Shown piece after piece: positions 22,434 through 34,021 of a stretch of 64,000 nucleotides of DNA (the stretch's first letter is position 1; each line of letters opens with the position of its first letter). Under the pieces are notes generated by a model. It was not told the origin of the DNA and made no database searches. It was given only the letters and a program-made list of their open reading frames with translations. Origin of the DNA: Nectonema munidae (taxonomy: Eukaryota; Nematomorpha; Nectonematoida; Nectonematidae). The stretch spans positions 1 through 64,000 of the forward strand of contig JAUIRK010000994.1 of NCBI GenBank assembly GCA_030549495.1. Direction: 5' to 3'. Made by a program: the position numbers and the translations under genes.

Positions 22434-22900
22434 GCATTGATGAATAACTTTGTTAAAGCTCTCAACAAAGAGAGCCCAGGATTCGCTTTTTTAAAACAGA
22501 GATTTCCATAAGTCAGTGATGTAAAACAGAATGCGGATAATTTTGACGGCCCTCAGATTCGAACCTTAAAGAAAACTGATCATTTTGTCAAAGTAATGAA
22601 TGAAACAGAGAAATGCATGGCAAGCTTGTAAATCAATTGTTGAAAATTTTCTTGAAAAATTTTGAATATGTGTTAATTGTTCAAAAACTCATTCAAAGTT
22701 TTAATAAGGAGCAAGTATGTCATTTTTGAGATCATCTGGAGTATTTTCCTGATGACTGTGGAGATTACAGTAAAGAACAAGAGGGACGATTTCACTAAGA
22801 CATGTGCATAATGGAAAAAAGGTACCAAGTGCTCTGCGACATTAACATCTAGCAGATTAGTGTTGGTGCTGACATGTTTAGTGAAAAGCATTAAAGAAAA
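22434..22900 (+). pseudogene. Second, truncated copy of the WRLFID-family gene
   Basis: Plus-strand remnant matching the C-terminal half of the same family as the gene at 14830-16307. It shows MNNFVKALNKESPGFAFL (about 22440-22493), DNFDGPQIRTLKK (about 22538), NETEKCMASL, and in a shifted frame GDYSKEQEGRFH followed by DMCIMEKRYQ (about 22755-22825). Several stops and frame changes are present and the N-terminal half is missing. It shows that the family is repeated locally. No inverted repeats were found around this copy. Confidence 0.6.
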
Positions 22901-22909
22901 TAGTTGGAT

Positions 22910-23590
22910 TTTTTTCCTCCCAAATGAATTGTTTTTTGTGCATTTTTAAATTGAATAAAAACTGAATTCAATATTTATTTATTGTTATTATTTTTATTAA
23001 GAAAGTTTAATAAATGCAGTTAGATTTATTGAAAAAACAACCATTTTGAAGAATATTTTCTTGACAAGCATGCGTGTAGTTCAAAATTCTGAGCTGATTC
23101 GCCAAAATTATTTAGATTTTTGAATTAGGACATACTAATATTATTAAAAATCAGTATAGAAAAAGATGACAACAAAAAAATTTTTTAATGCAGGGTTCTA
23201 TCTAACAGTAGATTCAATATAACGCAGGAGGGGTCTTAGAAGTACAGCAAAAACAACAACACTGATAATAAAGGAAAAGTGAGGACTAAAAGCATTTATT
23301 ATAAAATTGAGAATACGATAAAATAAAAATATTTAAAGAAAATTTTTTTTAATAGCAGTGCTATTTTTATAGCTTCAGATTATGAGCGATAGCTCGAAGA
23401 AAATCCATTTTAAATTCAGGGTCATAGCGACAAATAATTTTAAAATCCACTGCTCAGAGTCCTTATACTTTTTTTTCTTTGAAGGTAGGTGCCGCAATTT
23501 ACTTTACACATTCCACAACGGTATAGGAAACATCGGATCTAATCGTCTTCTCCTTGATCCCTGTCCTCAAAAAAATTGTGCTAAAAATCT
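22910..23590. other. AT-rich stretch without recognised gene
   Basis: No exon or repeat structure could be supported. A 'TAACAGTAGATTCAATATAACG' segment near 23200 and the frame at 23382-23627 show no recognisable motif. Confidence 0.35.
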
Positions 23591-23597
23591 ATTATAT

Positions 23598-23712
23598 ATC
23601 TGTAACGAAATGTCTGGGTACGAATGATCCTAGTAACGAACTGTCCCGTAGCGAAGTGTCGGGTAACGAAATGTTCGGGTACGAACGGTCCAGTAGCGAA
23701 AAGTTCGAAGAC
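23598..23712. repeat. Imperfect ~16-bp tandem repeat
   Basis: About seven degenerate units alternating 'GTAACGAAATGTC' and 'GGGTACGAACGGTCC' types run through 23598-23712. GC content is higher than the flanks. Similar wording (GGTCC...ACGA) occurs in the fold-back repeat at 18296-18600, so the two may be related. Confidence 0.55.
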
Positions 23713-23818
23713 CATCAAATCACAGTGACTTTATTTACTTTATTCAATAAACTTATTTCTCATTTCATTGTTCATGTAGTGGGATGAAACATACCTTGGT
23801 AAAAGATACATGCCGAAA

Positions 23819-24906
23819 CTATAACATGTGTTCCAGTAGAACCGTTATAGCCGAAACCATTTTGCTTCTTAAATTTGCTATGTAGTACGCACGATTATGG
23901 AGAGGTTGGCAATTGTCTTTAGTGAGTGCCTTGGGACCACAGCTCAACCTCATGGCATATTCATACTTCCGGATGGGATCATGAATATAGACGTTGTAGC
24001 TATTTCCTAGTGCGACCCCGACAGTCCCACAATAGTCTCCAATTGTACAAACTGTTTTTGTCATGTTGAAATGAAACAGCGAGTAGACCTGTGCCGCTAT
24101 GACATTGTATCCGAAGCCGCCCAGATTACTGACACACCAATCACTGATACACGCACACTTCCCCCTGTGTCGCCATCTAGAATGCATCGATAAGGTTGGG
24201 CTTGCCGTTCTCTAAGTCTTTGGAGTCGTAAACAGTTGGCCTCAGCTCCTGTTATGGTCAGTCCATGATGCTGGATAAAAGATTATGCATCTGAGACAGT
24301 CGTAATCTGAAGACTAATGTCACTTGGAAGTCTATACTTGTGATGATCTAGGACCAATTTGAAGAGCACTTGCATTAACTTAATTCAGTCCTGGGAGAAT
24401 TATTTTGATTTTTTCATGCCATTATGCTGCCCCTCGAAAAAAGAGGTGATAGAATAACAAGCATCGGCCAGCTTTTGTCTCGAGATCAATTCCCTCATGC
24501 ATAGGGATCCTGGTGCATCAAGGAGATACTGTTGATGTCGAGCAACCATAAAAGTATTAATGATGCTTTCGTAAGCTCGGTGATGATAGATACTTGTGAT
24601 TGATATGAAATGTTTCATCTTATAGATGGTTTCATCAGCCCATAGGTAATTGGTAAGATAAATGACCACCTCATTTCCATCAGCAATGTTTTGCTCTGTA
24701 ATGTTAACGTCAGTGTGATGAGTCAGGTCTTTAGAATTTTCACTCATAGAATTTTCACTCAATCTCAGTCTATTGCGGGGGCTGTTAGACGAGTTGAGAA
24801 TCTCGATGTATAATTTATAGGCAATGTAAGCATGGACGGCCTCTAAACTGCTCTCTCTGTAGCTGAAGTTTCCTTGATGGTGACACAAACACACACACAC
24901 ACACAC
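23819..24906 (-). pseudogene. Broken gene of unrecognised family
   Basis: A minus-strand stretch of clearly coding-like, higher-GC sequence, read in more than one frame. Segments include GNEVVIYLTNYLWADETIYK and ARHQQYLLDAPGSLCMREL in the upstream part (24906-24400), and GYNVIAAQVYSLFHFNMTK and ALGNSYNVYIHDPIRKYEY in the downstream part (24187-23819), which is Cys-rich. It is broken by a few changes. No family was recognised. A decayed host paralogue, a mobile-element gene or an old viral insertion are all possible. The upstream end runs into a (CA)n microsatellite at 24886-24990. Confidence 0.45.
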
Positions 24907-24990
24907 GTACGAACACTAACACACACATACACTCGCATCAACACGCAACCCTCGCATCAACACACACACGCACGCACACTAACACACGCA
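24886..24990. repeat. (CA)n-rich microsatellite
   Basis: Interrupted CACACA and ACACGCAC repeats immediately left of the hAT element that starts at 24998. Confidence 0.75.
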
Positions 24991-24997
24991 TACGCTC

Positions 24998-27900
24998 CAG
25001 TGGCGTAGCGAGAAAATGGAACTTAGGGGGCATACAAAGAACTTAGGGGGGCAAGTTAAATTCAGAATAACTTACAAAATTAATTAAGTAGCTAATTTAC
25101 CTGTTTTTTCTAAACTGATTCAGTGATTTTTTATACAAGCAAACATGTTTTGGATACATCAGTTTGTAAACTACAAAAAAGTCTACAAATTTCTATCGCA
25201 TTGAAGTCGGCACAAATAAAGCTGAATTTACTTACTTAATTTATATCTAAGATTTATTTACATTTAAAAACTGTAACATTATGTTGATAATAACAATCAA
25301 AGTAACTCAAGATTTTATTTTGATGACTTTCTTAGAAAAGTTGAACTCTTCTTGATTTTCTTGAAAAAGCTTCAATACTTCATCCATATCTATTTTTTGT
25401 GTATATTTTTTAAGATATGAAAGAATCATGAGATTTTTTTTCCTTTCATGAAGCATTGAACATCTTTCGCTCCTTAAAATTCGTTTGAGGCAAGAAAAAG
25501 TCGTTCGCATGAGCAAGCTTCTCCAATAGTTTGCACCTTTGAATGAAAAATGAAACTTTCAAAAATTTTGTTTCATTTTTGGATTTCCCACATACAAGTC
25601 ATCACACTTTTAAATGCTCTTTCAAAGGCTTTAAAACAGTCAAAACATCCCTAAACATTCATGGTTTGATGAATTGTATTCTTTCATTAAGAAATTCTTT
25701 GCAACCAACCTTGGCTTTAAAAATATGCATCTGTTTTATTCCAAGATTGTCTAAAAGAGAACTCATATTAGTTAAGTTCAAAAAATCTGTGCTCCCAGGC
25801 CAAAGGTTTTCAATGCTTCTTAGCAAATTGCTTTGAATTTCCGAAAATCTTAAGAAATTATCAAAATAGATGAGTAAAAATTTTTTACTAAAAAAATTAA
25901 AAATGTTTTTATATACCTATTATTCATTTCTTCTACAGTTTTATCAATGATTTCATTATAGATAATTAAATATGGAGAGATATTTTCGTTTCTTTGTCCA
26001 GTTGAAGTCAGTATTATCTTTTTCAAACTTTTTTGGCTTTCTATTCGTTTAGATGTATAATTTGTAGAAGAACTATAATTATCACAAATTTTTATCAAGT
26101 TTTGAAACGACGTTTCATCGTTCCTGAATTTAGTTAGTTCATCTTTAACTGCGAGAAAAAGTTTGGAGATTGAAAAAACATCCTATTGAGGCCCTGAAAT
26201 TTTACATAAAAAATAGGTATAGATGAAGACGATAAAATTTTCATTACTTGTGCGTAGGTATTAATTGGAAGCAGAATTTTGAAGATGCTATCAAGAAGGT
26301 GTAAAACAAAAATTAATTTTTTCTTTGATTTGTTAAAAGCACAAAGTCGAAATACTTCTAAAAGTTGGTCAAAATTTTCGATTATGGAATGTATTGATTC
26401 GGAAAAACCACTCCATCTCTGTTCAATTATTCTTTTTATTTTTTTGCCATCGTAAACTTTTGACACACTTGGTTTTTTAATAAAATTATAAATGAGTTTA
26501 CAAACAGTTAATCATATTGATATATCATTTATATAGCTCAGTGCATTAACAATTACAAGATGGAGTTTATGGTTCATACAATGAACATATGGAATATTTC
26601 GATTCAAAGCCTCTGATATTAGTTTTTGCACACCATTTTTAACACCTTAAATAATATTTGATAAACAAGGATTAATTTGATAAAACAAACACACCAACCT
26701 GACATAACAGATGCTCCATCATAGCATTGACAAACAATTTTTCTTTTTTTATATTTAATTCTTCCACCGTATTTAGCATACAGTCGGTAATACCTTTGGC
26801 TGATAAATCAGAAATTTTGCAAACGTTTATCAAATTTTCTTTACATTCCCCATTATAATAGTACCTTAGTACCTAAAATTGAGTAATATAATATTTTTGT
26901 TTAAATTAAATTAACAGAGAAATAAAAGGTTTAAAGGCAGTTAACATTAAGTTACCTTCTTGCTTTTTAAATATAAACATTGATGGTAGTAAAAAAACTT
27001 CAATATTAAAATTCAAATTAGAAGGAATATTCCATTTTTTTAGAATAAATATCAAGAAAATGATGAAACTTTAGTACTTTTTATTATAGTAAGCTATTAT
27101 AGCAATTTTATTTGATTTAAAAAATCTTACAATGGATATGTTTTCATCATTATTTATATCTTTAGTGCCATCGGCTTTCAGACATAAAAAACTAACTTCA
27201 TCAGAATTTATTTCTTCAACTACTTTGTTCAAAACATAAGAGGCTAGAATTTCAATAATTTCGTTCTGGATTTCAGGGCATGTATATTTGGCATTTTTTC
27301 GAATACTTTGTGTGATCTAGTAAAAACTTCATAAATTTTATGCGATAAGGCTAACAAAAAAATAATACCTCGCGAAGCTTGTCATCTTTTTTAAGACTAA
27401 ACTTGAATAATTCCAAGAATAAACCATTTGAAGATTCTGATTCATTGTTATTTTCTTAGCTATAGGTATTTTGATCATGACCTCTGAAGGCCAGCTCATT
27501 TACTGCTAGAAATTGCACTACCTCTACTATTGCTTTAATATAATATGTTAATATAAAAACCAATGATAGAAATGGGAAATGAAAAAAACATAAAGACAAC
27601 CTATTTTTCTCTAGTTGACTATCATTGACTAGAGTGGAAACCTCTTTATTGCTTTCATATCTTTTTTTCCATTCAACCCACATTGAAAATGATGTAACGT
27701 GAGTTAATGATTTTTCATGTTTATTAAACCCCTTATCTTTGTCTAGGGCGTTTTTCCAATTTGTGTATCCGCTTTTCGTAAATACATCCTCCTTTTCATT
27801 TTGGCCCACTTGCAAATTTCTACAGCTGAAGCAGAATGCTGCCTTTTTAAAAATACTAAATTCTAACCATGGCCTTTTTTCGAACCACTCTTCTTTAAAG

Positions 27901-29139
27901 TCGCGGACTGAATTTCCATATTTTTTTTGGGTCATATTTGGGAAGTTTTGGCTGATTCGGTTTTACATCATTTAATGTTGAACTTTCAAATTGAATGGGT
28001 TTATTTACTTTTGCACTATTAAAAAAAAGGATTCAAAAAATCAATTTATATCAACAGTTGATTATTATTTGATAATCAACTTTACAAAGAAATATTATCC
28101 TTCTGTAAAAATACTGCTGTAAAATTACGTGTTTTGAGAGCTTTCTGCTATCTCATCATTTCTACAAGACGCTGAAGTGTTACCACAGGAAGAGCTTCGA
28201 TTCTCATCATTTTGCAACGTCTTACTTTTAAAAACTTGGTCTATTTTAGCCTGACCTTTTATATTGGAGCAGACTTTCAATGCCTTTCTGTATGTTGGCA
28301 TCCTCAAATTTTAATCTAGAAAATTTTTTTATATATATGATAAACGTAGCTAACTAAAACTTACAAACTAACTTTAGCAGACTTCTTTTGTTAGAATATG
28401 AATATAAGGCGATTAAAATTATTCAACGGCTATGCAACAATGGGTTGTATGAATTATATTGTTTTTATGTAAGCAATGCTGACATGAAACGAAACAGATA
28501 CTCTTCTGTAGCAGTGATTATTATTGATGTGATGAAACATTTGCATATCCCCTCATGTCTTATGTGACAGTAGATACACAATAAATCTCGCCTCTACCCA
28601 GAAAAGCATTTTCACTAAATGTGATATTTTGTCAGTCAAAGGAAAAGGAGATATTCATCATCACACTGATTGTCATGGAGATTGATCAGTTTATATAAAT
28701 GTTATGAATTAGATTTATAAGTTATTGATATGTTAGAAGATGTGCAGAAGCACTCATCAGTTCTGCAAATCTGCTGATACATTGATCATACATGCATTAT
28801 GTGATAAATCACATTTGTTTCCAAAATACATATGAAAATAAAAGCTAAGATGTGTAAAATTGGGTCAATGCTAGTTGTTATACACGAATATGCTTCTGTA
28901 TCATCATCATAGTCATCCTCAACTCATCCTTATCATCATACATCAAAGTGCTAATTAATCGGAAGCATATATGATTCTTAAGTATTAGCGAAAAGATTGA
29001 GTTGACAAACAGGATTTACATTTATACAAAAATAAACTAAGGAGGAGGATTAGGTGGGGCAAAGAAAGTGTTTATAAGGGAAAGGAGGAAAGGTATTTGG
29101 GGGGGGGCACTGCCCCCCTTGCCCCCTCTAGCTACGCCA
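24998..29139 (-). mobile_element. ZMYM1-like hAT transposon, about 4.1 kb
   Basis: The left end CAGTGGCGTAGCGAG (24998) pairs with the right end CTAGCTACGCCA (to 29139), the well-known hAT terminus; both are followed inward by G- or C-rich tracts (TTAGGGGG at 25023 and 25046; GCCCCCTTGCCCCC at 29110-29127). Minus-strand transposase segments are at 28307-28125 (N-terminus), 27935-27456 (TTF-type zinc finger), 26466-26134, 26098-25850 and 25516-25307 (C-terminal dimerisation part). Intervening pieces with GT-AG-like borders suggest introns. The right terminus lacks the final CTG, and no 8-bp duplication was readable. Confidence 0.75.
25307..28307 (-). CDS. hAT transposase, zinc finger MYM-type protein 1-like
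   Basis: Segments in order: N-terminal Lys-rich piece (28307-28125), then the TTF-type zinc finger block (27935-27456) with RPWLEFSIFKKAAFCFSC, FTKSGYTNWKNALDKDKGF and HEKSLTHV. The DUF4371/RNase-H-fold portion follows, with 27300-26560 scattered over several frames and 26466-26134 containing RWSGFSESIHSII. Last is the C-terminal hAT piece (25516-25307: TTFSCLKRILRSER, LHERKKNLMILSYL). The family normally has about 700-900 residues. It is unclear whether the gaps are introns or decay, so the coding status is uncertain. Confidence 0.6.
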
Positions 29140-29261
29140 AAAAAAATTTTTTTTGTGAAAAACTTTGTAAAAGTGATCGTTTAGAAGACTTAATTCTATC
29201 AGAAAAAGTTTCTCACGCTAATGGGTCATCAAAACGAATAAATCCGGTACAATACTTTATT

Positions 29262-29582
29262 TCATTTTTTGACAAATGGAGGTCCTATAAGGGGTTTGTA
29301 AATATCATCATATGGTATTCTTTGTTCCTTTGAAAGACCAAGCCAATAAAGTGAGGCCAAATACCCAAGAAGTACATAAATAGTGAAACTTGAAGAAAAT
29401 TTGCTGATTTGATCATTTGGATCTATAAATCTTTCCTTATATTTTATATAATTTTGTGTTTTTGTTAAAATTTCAGTGAGAAGTTCTGTAGTAAAAAATA
29501 GACTCCGGATTTTTTCAGGGCATGTAAGTCTTTTTAGCTTGATTCTGAGGACCAGGAGGTTCTCTCGAAATTTTACGTACAT
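29262..29582 (-). CDS. Unrecognised 106-codon frame
   Basis: Minus-strand frame with protein-like content: ELLTEILTKTQNYIKYKERF, PNDQISKFSSSFTIYVLLG, LGLSKEQRIPYDDIYKPL. It starts at ATG 29582 and stops at 29262 just outside the hAT element end. One hydrophobic stretch (TIYVLLGYLASLYWLGL) could span a membrane. No family or companion exon recognised. It could be a fragment of an older repeat. Confidence 0.3.
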   Translation of the reverse strand: MYVKFRENLLVLRIKLKRLTCPEKIRSLFFTTELLTEILTKTQNYIKYKERFIDPNDQISKFSSSFTIYVLLGYLASLYWLGLSKEQRIPYDDIYKPLIGPPFVKK

Positions 29583-29599
29583 TTTTTATTTCTGCTTCT

Positions 29600-30280
29600 A
29601 CCTCCACTTGAAGTTGAAAGACTTTCTTCAGTAAAATAAAAAACTCCACTTTTTGAGATAAAATCCTCAGATGTCATCAGGGATTGATGAATGTTGCAAA
29701 TAAATTCAAACAAAAGGTATCGCAAAAATCAAAAACAATAGACAAGAGACAATCAGAATTTTCAAGCTTTTTCAAATTTGAAATCAATGAAAAACAAGTT
29801 TGAGATACAAGCGTACTTTGTAAGAGTAAGTAATATGAGAACAAATCACAACAAAAATGCGGTTGTGGCTTTCAAGCTTTCATGACTCATGACGTAAATG
29901 AGAACTCATATGTTCTTCCGATGTAAACTGTATCTACGACACTTTTATGTAGTAAAATCAATCTTTCAAGGATAAGATATCAAACCTTCTACGTAGCCAT
30001 TATCTATCAAATCTTCCTTGATTCTGTCTCTTTGTTATTCGAAATATTTTGTTCATTGATGGGCTAGCAGTACATTTTGTGCTTATCAAAACCTCTGTAC
30101 ATTACTTATTAGTTTATGTAACTACAAAGATGCTGTATCACTTTCACATTTTTGAATAATCATATTTTCTCGAATGAAAAAATATAACAATCACATTTTG
30201 TTGAGCATCAAGATTCCAAAAATAGATGGCGTTAAAAAATAATAAGATCTAACTTCGCTATGAAAAATCTTATTTATAAG
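29600..30280. other. AT-rich stretch without recognised gene
   Basis: No supported exon, RNA gene or repeat arrangement. Confidence 0.35.
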
Positions 30281-30282
30281 CA

Positions 30283-31884
30283 GGGCGAGGAAAAATTGAC
30301 CCAAATTATTGGAAAAAATTGTCTTTTACTCAGATAAAAAATAGACTTTTTAAAGTTTCATTGAATTGAACAACTATGAACACTTTAGAGAAAGTATTGA
30401 AAATTATTTCAAAGAATCCATCCATGACTGTAATAAAACAACATATAATTAATGGCATTTTCTTCGTGCCGGTTTTTTACCCTGGTTTTCTTCCTCTGAA
30501 GAATTCAAAGGTTTTTACGGTTAGGTAGTGCTCTATCGACCCGATTCTACGTGGTTAGTAATCAAGCTATCACTAGACAATAAGTTTGTTTCCCAAATTG
30601 GGAGCGTTCGCGTTAAGATTGTATCTTTCACTCAGTTGTATTTATATATTGTAACATAAATTCTTGTAAAATAATATATATAACAAGGTATAGCTATTCT
30701 TTTGTAACAAGGGCTGGTAGGTGTTTAGTGGGATGGACAGTACAGTTAGACTTGGACTCAGCATTCCGGGCGGGCCACGATATCCGAAAGGATGGATGCG
30801 AACGCCACAAAACAACTTAATTAATTAATTAATATAATTAATGGCATTTTCTGATTTAAAATTCGATCATTTTCTAACAGGTTTTTCAATTTAGAAAAAG
30901 ATCTTTCTACTTCTAAAGTTAAAACTTGACAATTTTGTAATTTGGGATAAGTACTGCGAGAGATTTGAGAGTTTCCCATATTCATGATTTTATTGATTTC
31001 ATTTTATTTGAATTCATTTTCAAGATAACTTTTAACGCCACATTCGTCTTAAATGAAATAATGTTGAAGAAACAAGTAAAGGCATCTTCGACTGAAAAAG
31101 TCTCTATGTTGACTTTTTCCGACTAAATCAATGAATCGTGAATATTCTCTAATTATTATTATTGTTAGTAAGTTTTGACAGAGATTTTCTTTTTTTAAAC
31201 AATTTCTTGATATTTGGCAATATAAAATTCCATCATCTTCATCATTAATTTCTTCACTGCTGGAAGATTTTAATAAAAATATTTTGCTTCTTGCAACCAA
31301 ATTGTCAATTTCGTTACAATTGGAACTGAAGTGTTGCCGATAGGTTTGAAAAGAGAACGTCTTTTTATATTACTAATTTTGAATGATTTAATGCTGGTAA
31401 TCTATAGTTTTGCAGGATAACTTAACTTTTAACGTAAACTTGTGTAAAAGATGTGAAAAACATGCAATGATAAAAAAGTTTGGGAATAAAATTCCATAAC
31501 TTCTGCAGCGGATATATCGTATGTAACCGCGTTTGTCAACAAAAAAAATTTATCTTACAAAAAACTTCTTCATGTTTAACCTCAGTGAGGCAAACTTTAC
31601 AGTAAAACCTTTTATTAGATGAAAAAAAGCCCAACTGTGGTGGAAATGTTGACATAAAGAAGAAATCTTGTATGTATCGCTTATAACAATTTTAGGCACA
31701 TTGAATCAAAATGTTAAATATAAAAATTGACTTTATTGACCTAAACTCAAAAAATTGACTTTGATTGATTTAAAAATTTGAAATTAGTTAAAAATTTTTT
31801 AGACTAAACAATTAAAGATCTTCTTCAAAGAGTTTTTGCTAAACGGAAATAAAAGTTGACTTTATTGACTTTTACTCGCCCTGT
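30283..31884 (-). mobile_element. Decayed hAT element, family 1 copy B, with nested insertion
   Basis: The left end CAGGGCGAGGAAAAATTGACC (30283) and right end TTGACTTTTACTCGCCCTG (to 31884) form an inverted pair and share their inner 'AAAAATTGACC'/'TTGACTTTATTGAC' sequence with copy A at 20194-21459. Flanks TTATAAG and TTATGAG are a near match. Fragments of the hAT C-terminal region are on the minus strand around 30860-30960 (a degraded RSFSKLKNLL motif) and 31300-31049. A 368-bp retroposed segment interrupts it at 30464-30831. Confidence 0.65.
30464..30831 (+). mobile_element. Retroposed insert (SINE or LINE 3' end) with 21-bp target duplication
   Basis: The 21 bases at 30443-30463 recur exactly at 30832-30852, flanking 368 bases that end in a (TTAA)n tail. 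The insert holds a GC-richer 3' part (CATTCCGGGCGGGCCACGAT, GATGGATGCGAACGCC). An exact long duplication plus a simple-repeat tail is the mark of target-primed reverse transcription. No coding frame is present. It could be a SINE or a 5'-truncated LINE. It interrupts hAT copy B and is therefore younger than it. Confidence 0.8.
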
Positions 31885-31975
31885 TATGAGCAATGTTACC
31901 TTCAAAATATTCAAAGGGTGTTTTGCCCTCATTGCTAGAAATTTTTTTTCTTTTTCTAATAAAAATAAAAAATAG

Positions 31976-32378
31976 GCCTCTGCGGCCCACTTTGGCCATC
32001 CAAGGGAATGAAAATTTTAAACCACGCGGCTTCACGGATACTCCTGAGGCAGCCACTTCTTACTTCAACTTTAGGCCATGCTTCACCCAATCTCTGATAA
32101 ACACAAATCTGAACATCTACTGTGTATCACGCTAATAAAGTTTTTAATTTTCTGATTTACGTTTACTCTTTTTGCAGAAAGTTGTCAATGAATACTCGCT
32201 TCCCAAATTCATCGAAGTGAAAAGCGTGAAAAGGAAGCAACGCTACACGATATGCTGTGTGCACACAAATCCTTCCTTCGATGTGGGTGAGTGGAAGCGC
32301 ATTCAAGACGACAAGGAGAGCGCCATTTCCTCATCTGGCAGTGAAAGTGAACATAATGTTGGAGTCGCTGATGAATGA
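31976..32378 (+). CDS. Last two exons of an unrecognised host gene
   Basis: Exon 31976-32123 (after acceptor AAAATAG; begins in mid-codon) ends TAC TGT before donor GTATCACG. Exon 32178-32378 follows acceptor CTTTTTGCAG and ends in TGA. The 54-base intron keeps phase 0. Protein features: RPTLAIQGNENFKPRGFTDT, EAATSYFNFRPCF, then NEYSLPKFIEVKSVKRKQRY, TICCVHTNPSFDVGEWKRIQ, and an acidic Ser-rich tail (DDKESAISSSGSESE). GC content is far above the flanks. The C-terminal exon looks complete. No family recognised. It may belong with the plus-strand exons at 19012-19305 and 21860-22069, but at least one exon would be missing between them. Confidence 0.6.
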
Positions 32379-32379
32379 T

Positions 32380-34010
32380 GTTGTTGTTGCGTCTAACTTT
32401 TCTAGTTCTTTTATACAACTATTTTCATTTATTATTATCATTATTTGTTTACACATGCAATCAAACAAGCAAATACTAATAAACGAGTGTAAATACAAAC
32501 TTTTTTAATTATAGGGGCATCTGTATTCTGCTTTTTCTACACTCCACGTTTCCCAACCTGAAGTCACATGATAAAATACTTTAAGTTAGCCAAAGAAAAA
32601 TTATAATTTTTACTGATCCAAGCTTCAATTATGTCGGCCACATAAAACTTGAAAGATTTAACCAGAATATACAAACTTATTTACAAAAATAAAAAAAGGC
32701 TTTAAAATTTGATTTCGTAAAAGGCAGTTCCTCCTCCTAATAAATTCAGCCAGTGTGTGTGTGTGAGGGAACATTGGTCATAAATGGGTTAATATAAATT
32801 CAAGGGGTGTTATCCAGCTCAGGATAACAGTTTATGTCTACAACGCATCTATGCCAATTTAGTGGTGGATGGTGATTGAAAAAAAACATGTGATACCCAG
32901 GATTTGGGCCGTTCCTAGATAATGATTAAGATTCGGATTCTCTGAATTTTTAATTAACAACTTTGATTCTGATTCTAAAAATCGTATTCTAATTCTGATT
33001 AGTGTAAAAAGATATGTGTAGATATTTACAGGCGAGTTTAGCTAGCCGCGAAAGGATGGATTTCTTTAGCTTCCAATAACTAATTGGATAATCATCTGTG
33101 TTGAATGTTGATGCATGATTCGCTGAGATATGCATATAGTTATTTGCCATAGTTGTCAAACACTAAAGATCGCGTGTACATGACTTCTGGTTCTAGGAAT
33201 AAAAAAATCCTTCTCAACCCGTGATTTTTACTCTGTAGACTGAATGTCATCTTATTGTGTTTCCTCGATAGGAAAGGTACTATGGACTTAGTTTTTTCAA
33301 GAATCTTTGCTCGTTATTTTGATGTACACGATCGAGGCTTCTAGCGCTACAATTATTGAGAGAATTTGATACACAGGCACACACTTCTTGTGATACCGCG
33401 TTGTTCTACATGATCTTTTATATTTCCATAACACATTATAGATTTAAATCGAAACAACTAACTTTTTCATTTTCTTTCTTCAAATGAAAACAGGAATGTG
33501 CTTTAATTGTCAATTTTATTAACATTACATACGATAAATTTTAAGAAGCCTTGAGTAAATAGGAATCAAGGATAAAAATAACGCGCTTCAAAGGATTTTG
33601 TGAAAAATGGGACGAGTATGGGTGAGTTTTAAGTATCGTAAAATGCGACTTAGATCTTGTTGAGTTGTTAAAAATATCGGGAGTCTTTCGAGTGTCAACA
33701 CCCAAACCATTTTACTATTTTCCTCAAATGCTTACTTATTTAAAGCTTATTTAGTGTATATCTCTAAATAAGACTTCTGTGATATGCTAAGGTTAGTTTT
33801 CATTTAATAATCTTTTTTTGTTTCTGCTAAATCAAGTTGGAATGAATAGTTAACAAAAGATCACAAAAAAGTTTTCAAACATTTATATCAAACTCAGCGC
33901 CCCTAGCATAAAAAATACGTAAGCTAAAAATACATATGATAGCTAAAGCATTTGATAAAAACTTTTTTCTATCTCAAATAATAATTTGCTTAATGACCTA
34001 TACTATTCAG
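32380..34010. other. Non-coding stretch with (TG)n and a piggyBac-MITE end at 32767-32788
   Basis: A TG microsatellite at 32753-32765 adjoins 'ACATTGGTCATAAATGGG' followed by TTAA (32789-32792). This is nearly identical to the right end of the MITE at 41839-41968; the left part of that copy is lost. Otherwise no gene or repeat is recognised through 34010. Confidence 0.5.
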
Positions 34011-34021
34011 CTACTCTATCT

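Noticed and set aside
22545-22570. Minus-strand B-box-like GGTTCGAATCT
   Set aside because: It lies within the coding remnant FDGPQIR of the unnamed-family copy, so it is protein-coding in origin, not a tRNA.
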